A DNA stretch of 64,000 nt from a virus. The DNA lies in IMG/VR virus record IMGVR_UViG_3300050343_000177, positions 16,432 through 80,431 of that record; one strand, given 5' to 3'. The notes beneath the pieces were generated by a model. The model saw only the letters and a program-made list of their open reading frames with translations. It had not been told where the DNA came from and made no database searches. Positions 19,256 to 28,360 of the stretch are shown here, in pieces. The translations under genes were made by a program, and so were the position numbers. Numbering within the stretch: the first letter of the stretch is position 1; every line of letters begins with the position of its first letter.

Positions 19256-20440
19256 TCAAAGAGTGTCATAGTAAGCTTGATTACTAGCTTCGTTACGCTT
19301 ACGTCTCTCTGACTCAATCGTATTACCAATAGCCATACCTCCAAGTGCTCCTGCACTGCCTCCCATTAAGCCACGCTTCACTGCATCTGGATCAACCTTA
19401 CCTTCGAACTCTCCACCCTTTCTATACTTACGACCTCTACGTACCCCTGCCATTGTTCCGGCAACGGATGATAAGAATGGAACTAGTGCCGTGTTGACAG
19501 GCAGTGATCTACCAAGAAACTGAATTTCTGCACCGTGGATGCCATCAGTCGTAGCACGTAGTACTCCGCCAGGTAGGCTTATGTTCCCATCATCAAATGG
19601 ATTCATATCAATCGCTTTGTCATACTTAAATGCTTTATAAGCGTTGTACTCACCTTTACTTACATCAGGTCGTACTTTCTTGAATTCATCCCAGTCAAGT
19701 AGATTACCTGTACGTCCAAGAATATACTTAGATGCTACTTCTAGCACTGCGTTGTCAGTCTTCGATGGGTCCTGTGCATTAGGTACAACTGCTTCGTATC
19801 CTTCATATCCTCCAAAGGGTGTCATTAGACCCATACCTTGGTTGATTGCAAAACCAACAGGTGCACCTAAGGCTGCAACCATTCCACTTCTATAGTTACG
19901 ACGCTTAGCTCTACCATTAGCGCCATATATACCTTCAGCTGGTACTTCTCTACCAGTCTCGGTAAGCCGTGTTAGTCCTGCAGCTTTTAAGTCATTAATA
20001 TTAAATGGTGTATTTAAATCTGTTGAACCGTACAACGACGGATTAGATTTCTTTAAACCATAGTCATTTAAAACGTTACCAGCTGCTTGCGCTGCATTCA
20101 GTAGCCACCATATACTTCTACTCTTATCCTGAATGATATCTGCACCTAATGCACCACCGAGTTGACCAATGCGTCCGCCTGGTGTCTGCTTCATTTCCAT
20201 CCCAAGCAACGCTCGAGCTTCCATTGCATCCCTATCAGCAATACCTAGATTCTCACGAATGCGATAGACAAGTGGGTGCTCACCCATTGTTTTATCCATA
20301 CGTGGTGCATCATCATCTAGGCCTTGCAACTCACGAGTTTTATAAAACATCTTTGCTTGTTCATCAGCACCACGCCCTATCTCTTCTTTAAACGCTGAAC
20401 GTGCGTATTTAGCCTGTTGAATTAACTCTTCTAAATTCAT
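19256..20440 (-). CDS. large Gly-rich virion-region protein
   Basis: A 394-residue protein with a helical, charged N-terminal 70 residues, a mid-region containing short hydrophobic Gly/Ala tracts ('SGMVAALGAPVGFAINQGMG') and a C-terminal glycine zipper ('GLMGGSAGALGGMAIGN'). The composition suggests an internal or membrane-interacting virion protein. Its start coincides with the last base of the gene upstream. No family recognised. Confidence 0.65.
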   Translation of the reverse strand: MNLEELIQQAKYARSAFKEEIGRGADEQAKMFYKTRELQGLDDDAPRMDKTMGEHPLVYRIRENLGIADRDAMEARALLGMEMKQTPGGRIGQLGGALGADIIQDKSRSIWWLLNAAQAAGNVLNDYGLKKSNPSLYGSTDLNTPFNINDLKAAGLTRLTETGREVPAEGIYGANGRAKRRNYRSGMVAALGAPVGFAINQGMGLMTPFGGYEGYEAVVPNAQDPSKTDNAVLEVASKYILGRTGNLLDWDEFKKVRPDVSKGEYNAYKAFKYDKAIDMNPFDDGNISLPGGVLRATTDGIHGAEIQFLGRSLPVNTALVPFLSSVAGTMAGVRRGRKYRKGGEFEGKVDPDAVKRGLMGGSAGALGGMAIGNTIESERRKRNEASNQAYYDTL

Positions 20441-21114
20441 TACATCATTCCTGTATTGTCAAAGTAACGATCTTGAACTCCTGGGATTAACCCAGCACCT
20501 GCGAGTGTCTGTTGTCTAATCTGTTCAGCAAACTGTGCCTGCTGTTCTGCGCTCATACGTTCATAAGCAGTCTGACCTTCTCCACCAAATACTTTATCCT
20601 TACCACGTTGCAATGTATCTCCAACCATCATCCCTGCATAGTCACCACCAATCGAACCAGCCATATCAGCCATAAACCCAGCAGTGTCTCCAAAGCGTTG
20701 GCCTGCACGTCCGAGTGCTAATCCACCAAGTCCACCACCTACTGCTGATGTAGTACCAGCAATTAACTTATCTCCTAAGTCGCCTGGTGTTTGCAAAGCT
20801 GCAAGTCCACCAAAGAATGCGTCAGGTGCAAGACGCCCGACAATTTGACCTTTATCCATTGTTCCAAATAGTGCTTTACCAATACCAGATTTAAATGCAG
20901 GGTTAGTGACTGCCATCTGGGCAAGCTTTTGTCCACCCATTCTCGTGGCTGTAGCTTGTGCTAATCCAGGGATTGCTAACTGTGTAGCTGCAGCTTTAGC
21001 ACCGCCTAATCCTATTAACCCTTTAGCAGCTGTAAATGCAGATGCAAGCTTTGCACCGATACCAAACTTTGCAGCTAATGCACCTGCTGCTGGAATAATT
21101 GCGGGTAAAGCCAT
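20440..21114 (-). CDS. Ala/Gly-rich hydrophobic virion-region protein
   Basis: A 224-residue protein with long Ala/Gly/Leu tracts at residues 1-60 and a 'GGGLGGLALGRAGQRFGD' zipper around residue 130. It could cross or line membranes and may belong to the ejected internal proteins of a podovirus-like particle (inference). It is adjacent to two other Gly-rich genes with one-base overlaps. Confidence 0.6.
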   Translation of the reverse strand: MALPAIIPAAGALAAKFGIGAKLASAFTAAKGLIGLGGAKAAATQLAIPGLAQATATRMGGQKLAQMAVTNPAFKSGIGKALFGTMDKGQIVGRLAPDAFFGGLAALQTPGDLGDKLIAGTTSAVGGGLGGLALGRAGQRFGDTAGFMADMAGSIGGDYAGMMVGDTLQRGKDKVFGGEGQTAYERMSAEQQAQFAEQIRQQTLAGAGLIPGVQDRYFDNTGMM

Positions 21115-21422
21115 TATTGTTGCTCCTCTTGTGGCTGCTGTGGCTGTGGGTTTGCCATCATCATTCTAGCTTGATTGAACTCACTGCCTTGATTAGATAA
21201 TCCGAATGACGCCATCCAGTTATCTGTTCGTGCTTTTTCGTTTGGATCATTCATCATCTGCATAGCACGATTACCTACTGGTCCTGCCATTCGTGACTTA
21301 CCAAACCCTTCATCTGACGGGCGTTCTACTGATCCATCTAGTAGTCCAAAGTTACTTGGAGTTTCCTGTGCCTGACGCTTAAGGCTTAAGCCCTGTTTGA
21401 TATCTTCTGATGAGTAATTCAT
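21114..21422 (-). CDS. small hydrophilic virion-region protein
   Basis: A 102-residue hydrophilic, Met/Asn/Gln/Pro-rich protein ending in a Gln/Pro/Glu tail. It overlaps the end of the 729-residue gene by 4 nt (ATGA-type coupling) and the next gene by one base. No family recognised. Confidence 0.55.
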   Translation of the reverse strand: MNYSSEDIKQGLSLKRQAQETPSNFGLLDGSVERPSDEGFGKSRMAGPVGNRAMQMMNDPNEKARTDNWMASFGLSNQGSEFNQARMMMANPQPQQPQEEQQ

Positions 21423-23608
21423 TGGTACTGCTCCTCCTCACGCTTGTCGCGTTCTCCTCCAATAAGAGAGCTCAATCCTGCAACCCCTAAAGCTGCGGCT
21501 CCTCCGACTGCTCCATACCTCTGATACCTTGGTGCAGATCTGAAATTATTAGGAGCACGTTTAACAGAATTCATTATCTTATCTCTTATTCCTGGTGATC
21601 TAGGGCCTTGCGTTGCTCCATTATTAATAGGACGTGCTGGACCTTGAGAGGGGCCTGAAGTGCTTACCCCATACGGCAGCGCTTTCTGTGGGTTGGATGC
21701 ACGTTTTTGAATTTCTTGTGTAATACCATTACCAGTTCCTACTGGTTGTGACCAAGGATCTGGGCCTGGGTCGAACCCTGGGCCTGGGTCCATATTCCGT
21801 TGACGTTCGACTCTTTGTCCGAAGCCGTCTGGGTTAGTACCTTGTGCTTGTTCAAATCTTTGAATGACAGCGTTTGCAATCTGTCCGTTGACTGGACCGA
21901 AGCGTTCGTACACTGCATCTTCTGACATAGCACGAGTAGGGCCTGGTCCCATTACTGGAGCTCTTACAAATCCAGCACGAGGAATATCCTGGCCTGCAAC
22001 TCCACCAATCATTGGCATCCGAGCATCTGCGAGTTCAGCTGCATTCAGAGGAGTGTCATTACCAACTCTTCCCATCAATGCTTGGAGTTGACCACGTACT
22101 TCCTTACCTTTGATCTTCTCCCCTTTAAGTTGAGCAATTTGAACCATTCCGCCACCTAACGCAGGATGATTGCCTCCAAACTCAACTGATCGACCAGGCT
22201 GACCCATTCCTGCTTGATAGAAGTTCTTAGCGACTTGATTTGCTGGATTACGACGTGCTGCTTCTGCTGCGAACAGTCCACGGGCAACATCATTAATTTG
22301 GTTATCATTCATTCCCCCTTTACGTAGAACTTCACTAATTCCTGGGTTTTCTACGTATACATTTTTGCCATCTTGTAAATCGTAGAACTTTACTCCTTGC
22401 TGCCGTCCTAAAGCAGCAACTTGGTCTACTGCAGCTTGCAAATCATCTAAATTACGAATTCCGCCTTGGCCAAGGTTGATATTTTGTCCATTGAAGTTAA
22501 TACCTTCAATAGCAGCCTGTGCAGCACCTAATTGCTGACCAATTGCAACTTGTGGATAATCACCAAACGCATTACCTTGCTTATACCCGGGTGCGTGATC
22601 TGCAAGCCACTGTTCTTGCTTTTGTAGTGGTCCAACAAACCTATTGTCACTTGCAGGTGCGTTGTACTGGTCAGGCAGGTTCAAAGGCAGTGCATTTGGC
22701 ATTGCAGTGCCACGATCGACTGGATTATTAGATACTTGGAAGTCGTAACCGACTTTCGCGGGACCTAACTGTGCAATGTTGCCAATATTCTCCATTGCTT
22801 GGTCAGTAATTGCCCCACGACCACCTGCAACAAAATCTTGACCGATAACGTTAGCTGCAGCTTGTGCACGCCAGTTATTGGCTTCTACTTGTGCTGCGTT
22901 CTGCCTTAGTTGATCTTGTTGTACTAACTCACGCGCCAATGCTTGCTCTGCACCACGGCCACCGTATAAATCATCTTCAATCCGACCTGCTACATCAGCA
23001 GCACCTGGGAATGCATCGGCACCGTATTGATCGATCCCTTCCTGTAGTCTTGCAAGCTCACCTTGTAAAACTTGTTGTGCTGGGGCAAACTGATTAGGAA
23101 CTTGGATACCAAAGTCCTTATTCTTAGCAGCTTCTTGGAAATCAGCAGGAATAGGCACACCATCCGCTGCATAGAACTCATCTGTTACGAATGCACCTTT
23201 AGCTTTATCCCATCTGCTGCGTTTAATAACATTAGGGTCAACTTTACCCTCAGCTCCAGCCATTTCTTTCAGCTGCTGCTCCACATCTTTGATATTCCCT
23301 TGACCATCACGCCCACCGAAGTTTTGAAGTAGATCTTGGTTACCTTCTTCACCTTGTTGTACTTGATTATTTGAAACTGTGCGATATTGATCAATATCAC
23401 CTGGCATATCTTCATTTACGCCTTTAACTTTCTGTAATCTTTTTAATACGGCAGCTTGTGCTTCATCTGTTCCAATATCTCTGCCTAATTTACGTCCACC
23501 CTTACGCTGAGCGCCAATTACCATCTGAATGACTTGATCTTCGCTCATTCCAATGGCATTACCGATCGCTTTGATCTGAGCGCCTAACATAATATCTGAA
23601 TTTGCCAC
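21419..23608 (-). CDS. large Gln/Asn/Gly-rich virion-region protein
   Basis: A 729-residue protein, one of the two largest in this block. The first 60 residues form a helical, Arg/Lys-rich unit ('MSEDQVIQMVIGAQRKGGRK'). The rest is rich in Gln, Asn, Gly and Ala, and near the C terminus comes a hydrophobic Ala/Gly segment ('GAVGGAAALGVAGLSSLIGG'). Length, composition and position in the virion block suggest an internal virion or tail protein. No family recognised. Confidence 0.65.
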   Translation of the reverse strand: MANSDIMLGAQIKAIGNAIGMSEDQVIQMVIGAQRKGGRKLGRDIGTDEAQAAVLKRLQKVKGVNEDMPGDIDQYRTVSNNQVQQGEEGNQDLLQNFGGRDGQGNIKDVEQQLKEMAGAEGKVDPNVIKRSRWDKAKGAFVTDEFYAADGVPIPADFQEAAKNKDFGIQVPNQFAPAQQVLQGELARLQEGIDQYGADAFPGAADVAGRIEDDLYGGRGAEQALARELVQQDQLRQNAAQVEANNWRAQAAANVIGQDFVAGGRGAITDQAMENIGNIAQLGPAKVGYDFQVSNNPVDRGTAMPNALPLNLPDQYNAPASDNRFVGPLQKQEQWLADHAPGYKQGNAFGDYPQVAIGQQLGAAQAAIEGINFNGQNINLGQGGIRNLDDLQAAVDQVAALGRQQGVKFYDLQDGKNVYVENPGISEVLRKGGMNDNQINDVARGLFAAEAARRNPANQVAKNFYQAGMGQPGRSVEFGGNHPALGGGMVQIAQLKGEKIKGKEVRGQLQALMGRVGNDTPLNAAELADARMPMIGGVAGQDIPRAGFVRAPVMGPGPTRAMSEDAVYERFGPVNGQIANAVIQRFEQAQGTNPDGFGQRVERQRNMDPGPGFDPGPDPWSQPVGTGNGITQEIQKRASNPQKALPYGVSTSGPSQGPARPINNGATQGPRSPGIRDKIMNSVKRAPNNFRSAPRYQRYGAVGGAAALGVAGLSSLIGGERDKREEEQYQ

Positions 23609-23657
23609 AATTGCTATATCAAACCTTCCACTATTGTAGAAAGTTTGAGATAGCTAC

Positions 23658-25196
23658 TTATTTCTTTTTAGTGTACTGATCTAAAATTCCACCTGGACGA
23701 AAATAGTCTTCTTCAGCACCTGGTTTACTGAAATCGTAGTTTTCAATAACATTGGCAGGCACAACCGGACCGACACCAGTCTGAGGCGCACCTTGATTAT
23801 TATTCAGTGCAAAATCAGTCTTTGCTCCTGCAGCAAATGCAGATTTCACAGCAGACCCTGCAGCAGATAAAGGATTCTGTGCGGATGCAGGAGTATCTTT
23901 GCTTACATCTTTATTTTTATCGATATGTGCGGCTAATAGTGACTGAGCACTGGATTTACCGCTGGATATATCGCGAGCATCGGCCCGATCAATCTTAAAT
24001 TTGTCTCCGAGCTTCCCATCTTCGGTCAATGCGCCACGACCATAGTGCTGACCGCCCGCATATACGACGTTATTTACCGCATCACGCGCTTTTAGTCCTG
24101 ACATACTGTCGTCACCGCTCATAAATGCAGCACGTGCCATCAATTGACGGCGTTCTGGCGTCATTTCCCTGTTTGCTTCCTGCGTTTTTACCCCTTCAAG
24201 CGCATCTGACAGTCTTCCGCTAGAAATTCCTGTGGATTGTTGGGCGATTCGCTCCGATCCGCCTTCAATTAGTGGAGCACCGGGGTTAAATGGCGCTTGA
24301 TCCTGCAGATTTGTAGAACGAATTGCAGATACTCCACCTTCTGCGTCGAAATTTACAGCAGCTCTACCACCGAAGTCGCCTTGACTTGTATCAAAGCCGG
24401 GTGTCTGTGCACCTGTTTGTGCATATGGGTTTGACATTGTGGATGCCAACTGGTTAGAGCTAAACGGCTGTACACCTAAGCCTTTGAGTAGGTCATCAAA
24501 CGTCCTATTCATATTGATTGGCGTACCGCCACCGCCGAGATTTTTACCCGTTTGTGTACCTCCGCCAGGAATTTCACGAGTTTCCTCTGCAGGAAGAATA
24601 GTTCTTTCAGATACTTGTCCTGTGTAGCCACCTGATGAATGATCATAATTACCTTTGGTCTGCTTAAGAGCTGCTGCTGTCTCCGCTTGCTGCTTTTTTA
24701 TCCTTGCGTCTATATCAGCAGTGTTGTTAAAAGTACTGCTTGAAGTATCCGAGCCGATAGGTCTCTCTTTATTAGCATTCTGACTAACTGCCTTTTGATA
24801 AGCCTCTGGACTTGAGTATCCAAGACGACTCCACTTTCTACTTGAGTCCTCACTCCCACCAAGGATTAGTGGTGCTGTTACTGCACCAGTTGTGGTCATA
24901 CTTCCTAGACCCAACAAGCTTCCAGCATTTTTTTGAGTTAGCTGTCCCGTAGGTTTAGCAGCATAAGGATTTGGTTTAGCAGGTTGAGAGCCTGGCATTG
25001 CCTTTATCTTGTCTTTGATAGTATCAAACACATTCCTTGATTGTCCTGAAAAATTACCCTTATTAGGTTTAGCGGAGTAAGGGTTTGGCTTACTGGAAGG
25101 CTTTTTTGGTTTTGAAATCACGTCATCATAATCAGCACCAAAAAGTACTTCGCCAACTTTTCCAATCGCGTTATCTAAAAACTGCTGTGCTGACAT
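23658..25196 (-). CDS. large disordered virion-region protein
   Basis: A 512-residue protein, the first gene of the minus-strand block. The first 130 residues repeat P-N-P-Y-(A/S)-A-K-P several times ('KPNPYSAKPNKG', 'KPNPYAAKPTG') between basic linkers. The rest is Gly/Ser/Gln-rich and probably disordered. It ends 'DYFRPGGILDQYTKKK'. As the promoter-proximal gene it sits about 350 bp from the divergent plus-strand genes. No family recognised. Confidence 0.65.
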   Translation of the reverse strand: MSAQQFLDNAIGKVGEVLFGADYDDVISKPKKPSSKPNPYSAKPNKGNFSGQSRNVFDTIKDKIKAMPGSQPAKPNPYAAKPTGQLTQKNAGSLLGLGSMTTTGAVTAPLILGGSEDSSRKWSRLGYSSPEAYQKAVSQNANKERPIGSDTSSSTFNNTADIDARIKKQQAETAAALKQTKGNYDHSSGGYTGQVSERTILPAEETREIPGGGTQTGKNLGGGGTPINMNRTFDDLLKGLGVQPFSSNQLASTMSNPYAQTGAQTPGFDTSQGDFGGRAAVNFDAEGGVSAIRSTNLQDQAPFNPGAPLIEGGSERIAQQSTGISSGRLSDALEGVKTQEANREMTPERRQLMARAAFMSGDDSMSGLKARDAVNNVVYAGGQHYGRGALTEDGKLGDKFKIDRADARDISSGKSSAQSLLAAHIDKNKDVSKDTPASAQNPLSAAGSAVKSAFAAGAKTDFALNNNQGAPQTGVGPVVPANVIENYDFSKPGAEEDYFRPGGILDQYTKKK

Positions 25197-25541
25197 CTTA
25201 CTTGTTCAATATATTCTCTTATTCTACAAACTACAAAACTACGCTAGCTACGCTCCTATCTAACCCTTTCTAAAAAAATGATAGTAGGGGGAGATGACCG
25301 TGCATTAATAAACAGGTATATAGAAAACTACCGTAGTTACCGTAGCAAAAGCGTTTGACTCTAAACCTCAGTCAATAAGCAGGCTAGACCTTCCCCAATT
25401 TATAAAGTAACACAGCCTCCAAAGCTAGTGATTATTAAGACAATCTGCACACTACATTATTATGTATGCACATTAATTTCAAGCAACCACATATTTGTTT
25501 TTTAAGTTCGCTAATATTAAAGTGTTGAAGGCATAATTGAT
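25197..25541. other. divergent intergenic region
   Basis: Between the minus-strand virion block and the GIY-YIG-like gene. It contains a 47-bp direct repeat (25231-25277) shared with 38682-38729 and a CTACCGTAGTTACCGTAGC stretch near 25329. Presumed to hold the promoter of the virion block; no confident promoter is called. Confidence 0.5.
25231..25277. repeat. 47-bp direct repeat, copy 1
   Basis: Begins CTACAAAACTACGCTAGCTA and later contains CTAACCCTTTCT. The first 24 bp are identical to 38682-38705 and the rest is similar, in the same orientation. The two copies flank 13.4 kb and both precede an endonuclease gene. Confidence 0.8.
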
Positions 25542-26168
25542 ATGAACTATGAAAACTTAAAATACACGGAATTAGCTACAGAGTTCAAAAAGATTCACAG
25601 AAAGAAGATATCACCTGAAGCATTGATGTATCGCGTCAAGACGAAAGGATTATCAAAGACTGAAGCTGTTAATCTTCCTTTAGACACACGTGGGAAATCA
25701 AGCAAGACTAAGCAGCTTCGGGTCGGTCGTCGTCCTCGTAAAGAACGCTGTTCTGGTCTGACTTATTGCTATCTACATATTGATGTTGCGGGTACGGGTG
25801 CTCCTCCTGTTGTCCGCTATGTAGGCAGAGGTGAAGGGGGACGATGTTTGCATTTTAAGGATCGTGAAAAGCTGCATGCTGACTGGATTCATTCATGGTT
25901 TACTGATATTGATTACGGTGCGATTGAGATGGGTGTAGCGCCATCAAAACTTAGAGATCTTAGTTGGATTGATTGTTCAGTTCGTCAAAAGCTTATTGTG
26001 ACTTCAAGTCCTTTTGAAAATGCTAAACGTGAGGAGCCGAGGCTTATTAATCGCTATAATACCAAGGATCATGATCTATTTAATCTAATTCTTCATGCAA
26101 CTGATAGACGTAGTATTAGTAAAGAGTTTCAGCCACGACCATTACGTAAAAAGCAGATCGCCGCATAG
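25542..26168 (+). CDS. GIY-YIG-like endonuclease
   Basis: A 208-residue protein. The N-terminal 60 residues are basic and helical, possibly a DNA-binding repeat. Residues about 75-100 read 'YCYLHIDVAG' then 'VVRYVGRGEGGRCLHF', matching the Tyr/Gly core and Arg...His of GIY-YIG nucleases. Near residue 166 'EEPRLINRYN' supplies the conserved Glu and Asn region, followed by 'LFN'. It is probably a homing endonuclease gene between the virion block and the candidate origin. Confidence 0.6.
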   Translation: MNYENLKYTELATEFKKIHRKKISPEALMYRVKTKGLSKTEAVNLPLDTRGKSSKTKQLRVGRRPRKERCSGLTYCYLHIDVAGTGAPPVVRYVGRGEGGRCLHFKDREKLHADWIHSWFTDIDYGAIEMGVAPSKLRDLSWIDCSVRQKLIVTSSPFENAKREEPRLINRYNTKDHDLFNLILHATDRRSISKEFQPRPLRKKQIAA

Positions 26169-26340
26169 AGTGCTAAAAAGTTGAAATAAAAAATTATGCT
26201 ATATAACGGACCCCCCTGCTTGTTGACTTTTGCTGTGACAAAAACGCCCTATAGGAGGTCAAAAATGCTAAATTTTTCGTTTTTGGTTTAATACCCTCTG
26301 TACCTCGATTGGCGGTCAAACAAAAAAAATAAGTAGTAGT

Positions 26341-26705
26341 TAACAGTTGCTTACACATAAGTAAGTAACACGAGTTAACAATTACATTTACATTTGTTTG
26401 TCCTTTGTCATCGAGCTGAAGTGTATTTAACAATCGTTGTTCGTTCGTTACACGAACTCACGTTTGTTCTTCTGTTCACACGAGTTTACGTCAGTTACAT
26501 TATCACTTATGTTATTCGATACGAATCCTTATCGTGTGTAACTTCCGTTCGTAACTCGTATTCACTTCTGTTGACACAAGTTACCTCCCTTATCTATCTA
26601 CCGTTCAAGACACATGTCGTGACGGTTGTGATACATATATTGCACCGTGACTCACCTCGGAGTTTTCCACAGTTATGCTTAAGTTTTCCACAAGCTTGTG
26701 GAGAA
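26341..26705. other. candidate replication origin: iterons plus DnaA boxes
   Basis: A noncoding stretch at the point where gene direction diverges. It holds copies of a GT(A/T)ACACGA-type sequence: GTAACACGAGTTAAC (26365-26379), GTTACACGAACTCACG (26447-26462) and GTTCACACGAGTTTACG (26474-26490), plus a related inverted copy near 26550-26563. About 100 bp further on are three DnaA-type boxes. The remainder of 26169-26900 shows no gene. Confidence 0.5.
26663..26705. promoter_or_regulatory. cluster of three DnaA-box-like sites
   Basis: TTTTCCACA occurs at 26663-26671 and 26684-26692, with an inverted TTCTCCACA at 26697-26705. The last two flank AGCT, making a near-perfect palindrome. TTTTCCACA is the DnaA-box consensus known from Synechococcus and Synechocystis. 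Two exact copies 12 nt apart are unlikely by chance in such a short stretch. Confidence 0.6.
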
Positions 26706-26901
26706 CTCCTTGGTTCGTAGTCACTTTACTTGTGTCATTACAGAGGTATTTACCCTAGTTCCTTTTACACGTTCCACTAATGTTCGCCACTTCGTGGCTC
26801 ACGGCTGCGCGGTGTTGATTGTTATGCAGCAGTGAGTATCTCTTGATTCTCTCTGGTGTTATCTCTGCCTACCCAGTGGCCTCCCAACAGCCAGCAGCCT
26901 T

Positions 26902-26952
26902 GGGGCTCAGCCGCCCCTTTATTCGAGAGTGTTCTTTATTTGAATTAATGAG
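26902..26952 (+). promoter_or_regulatory. hairpin-box unit 1
   Basis: Stem GGGGC/GCCCC (26902-26917), 11 nt, box GTGTTCTTTA (26929-26938), 14 nt, ATG at 26953. First of 21 such units in the window. Confidence 0.7.
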
Positions 26953-27060
26953 ATGTTTACTTTAGTAGATCTTTCTACAATGACTGAATTTGAAACCTTT
27001 CCATCATATTACTTAGCTAATCGCAAGTTAACTATGTTAGTAAGAAAACACAGTTTCTAG
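26953..27060 (+). CDS. mini-gene 1, hypothetical 35-residue protein
   Basis: Follows hairpin-box unit 1. The peptide begins M-F-T-L-V-D and ends in a basic K-H-S-F tail. No Shine-Dalgarno sequence precedes the ATG. It is supported mainly by its place between two units. Confidence 0.45.
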   Translation: MFTLVDLSTMTEFETFPSYYLANRKLTMLVRKHSF

Positions 27061-27096
27061 AAGTCGTTACCTCATATGGCATGAGTGACAATTATT

Positions 27097-27142
27097 CCCC
27101 CTCACGGGGGTTTATTTCTCTGTGCTCTATACATTAATTCTT
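27097..27142 (+). promoter_or_regulatory. hairpin-box unit 2
   Basis: Stem CCCCC/GGGGG with loop TCAC, 11 nt, box GTGCTCTATA (27122-27131), 11 nt, ATG at 27143. Confidence 0.75.
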
Positions 27143-27277
27143 ATGTTATTCGGTGCTGTACTTTTCTCCTTGAGTTATCTCACAGGTCGCTCTCTCGCTG
27201 AGCGTAAGTATATCCGTACTCTTACACAGAAGGGAAGTTACCAAACACCTGGTGCTTTCCTTTCGTTACTTAAGTAA
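27143..27277 (+). CDS. mini-gene 2, small protein with hydrophobic N terminus
   Basis: A 44-residue protein starting M-L-F-G-A-V-L-F-S-L, a likely single membrane anchor, followed by a basic stretch (R-S-L-A-E-R-K). Preceded by unit 2 and followed at 8 nt by unit 3. No family recognised. Confidence 0.55.
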   Translation: MLFGAVLFSLSYLTGRSLAERKYIRTLTQKGSYQTPGAFLSLLK

Positions 27278-27284
27278 CATCTAT

Positions 27285-27331
27285 GGCCCCTAACGGGGCC
27301 TGTATTTCATTGTGTTCTTTATATCTGTTCT
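27285..27331 (+). promoter_or_regulatory. hairpin-box unit 3
   Basis: Stem GGCCCC/GGGGCC with loop TAAC, 11 nt, box GTGTTCTTTA (27312-27321), 10 nt, GTG at 27332. Confidence 0.75.
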
Positions 27332-27481
27332 GTGTTTCGTTGTCGTTCTGTCTTTGCTGAATCCCCTTTGGGTTCTCCTGGCGTTTGTGCTTCCCGCGTT
27401 GCTATGCCTTTGCTGCCTGTGGTCTTTGCCTTCTGGTGGCTTCGGCTTGCTCCGCGTGGTTGCGCTGTCTTTGTTGTCTGA
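27332..27481 (+). CDS. mini-gene 3, possible hydrophobic peptide
   Basis: The spacing of unit 3 predicts a start at the GTG at 27332, giving 49 residues with a hydrophobic segment (L-L-P-V-V-F-A-F-W-W-L). A second, more hydrophobic frame begins at the GTG inside the box (27312) and runs through unit 4. The choice is made on unit spacing and is uncertain. Confidence 0.35.
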   Translation: MFRCRSVFAESPLGSPGVCASRVAMPLLPVVFAFWWLRLAPRGCAVFVV

Positions 27482-27488
27482 TCCCTCT

Positions 27489-27539
27489 CCCCCGCAAAGC
27501 GGGGGTTTATTTCATTGTGTTCTTTATCTGATTTCTCAG
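27489..27539 (+). promoter_or_regulatory. hairpin-box unit 4
   Basis: Stem CCCCCGC/GCGGGGG with loop AAA, 11 nt, box GTGTTCTTTA (27517-27526), 13 nt, ATG at 27540. Confidence 0.8.
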
Positions 27540-27951
27540 ATGGGTATTGACTTCCGCGCTTGTCTCTATGTTGCGAATCCTTCTCAGGACGAGCCAACCG
27601 TTATCCCACTTGCCTATCTAGGCAACGGCGATATCAAGCGTGCCATGTACGACCTGCTCACCAAAGATGAGGACGGTTTCCCCCACTCCCGGTGGATCTA
27701 TTCCAATCGATGAGGGCACTCCTGCATTCGAAGCACTCGATAGTCTACTTTTCGATGTAGACGTTGATCTTGAAATCCTTAAGAATCGGCTTGAGGATGC
27801 TGAAAGTGACCGTGATGATGATAAGTGGCACCGAATCTACCAAGATTTTAGGGGCACCAAAGATCATTACGACGTGTTGAACGACACTGTCAATGCCATC
27901 AAAGCTTCTTCCGGTAATCCTTCCATTACCTGTGAAATTGGTTGGTGGTAA
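27540..27951 (+). CDS. mini-gene 4, acidic hypothetical protein (frameshifted)
   Basis: The first frame reads 'MGIDFRACLYVANPSQDE' and continues to a run of C near 27684. After a one-base shift it reads 'IPIDEGTPAFEALDSLLF' and ends in G-W-W at 27951. Together about 136 residues, acidic and helical, with a likely coiled coil ('LEILKNRLEDAESD'). No family recognised. Confidence 0.6.
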
Positions 27952-27958
27952 CACTTAT

Positions 27959-28007
27959 GGCCCCTAACGGGGCCTTTATTTCATTGTGATCTTTATTTAT
28001 TAATCAA
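27959..28007 (+). promoter_or_regulatory. hairpin-box unit 5
   Basis: Stem GGCCCC/GGGGCC with loop TAAC, 11 nt, box GTGATCTTTA (27986-27995), 12 nt, ATG at 28008. Confidence 0.8.
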
Positions 28008-28157
28008 ATGGCTTATTTCTGGTATGCAATCATTGATACTGACATCACTGAGTATTCCCATGTTTTAGCTGGACCGATGCCTGCCCTTTATTGGGCTGTG
28101 ACTCGTGGTCCTGCTGCAATGCCCTATATTTCCTTTGATGATGATGATGATGAGTAA
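28008..28157 (+). CDS. mini-gene 5, acidic-tailed small protein
   Basis: 49 residues; aromatic-rich (Y-F-W-Y at the start) with a run of five Asp and a Glu at the C terminus. Set between units 5 and 6. No family recognised. Confidence 0.6.
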   Translation: MAYFWYAIIDTDITEYSHVLAGPMPALYWAVTRGPAAMPYISFDDDDDE

Positions 28158-28164
28158 CAACTAT

Positions 28165-28213
28165 GGCCCCTAACGGGGCCTTTATTTCATTGTGTTCTTT
28201 ACTTCAATTACAC
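28165..28213 (+). promoter_or_regulatory. hairpin-box unit 6
   Basis: Stem GGCCCC/GGGGCC with loop TAAC, 11 nt, box GTGTTCTTTA (28192-28201), 12 nt, ATG at 28214. Confidence 0.8.
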
Positions 28214-28360
28214 ATGAAGTCACGTACTAATTCTGACCTCAAAGTTATTACACTTCGTCAGACGATCAAGGCTTCCCTCAAGAATGCAGCTTCAGTTGCT
28301 TTCTTTGACCCAGCTGCAGATCCTCGTCACGTAGCAGCCCTGCTTGCTAACGCTAGTTAA
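28214..28360 (+). CDS. mini-gene 6, small basic protein
   Basis: 48 residues with a basic N terminus (M-K-S-R) and an amphipathic middle ('LRQTIKASLKNAASVAFF'). Set between units 6 and 7. No family recognised. Confidence 0.6.
   Translation: MKSRTNSDLKVITLRQTIKASLKNAASVAFFDPAADPRHVAALLANAS

Noticed and set aside
25542-26168. possible transposase or integrase
   Set aside because: The Tyr-Gly-Arg...His and Glu...Asn layout fits GIY-YIG better, and no terminal inverted repeats or integrase motifs are seen.
27319-27597. 92-residue minus-strand frame
   Set aside because: It covers hairpin-box unit 4 and two plus-strand genes; composition is typical of an antisense shadow.
27312-27713. 133-residue hydrophobic-then-acidic protein starting inside unit 3
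   Set aside because: It would run through hairpin-box unit 4 and the start at 27540; the unit spacing predicts separate genes instead.
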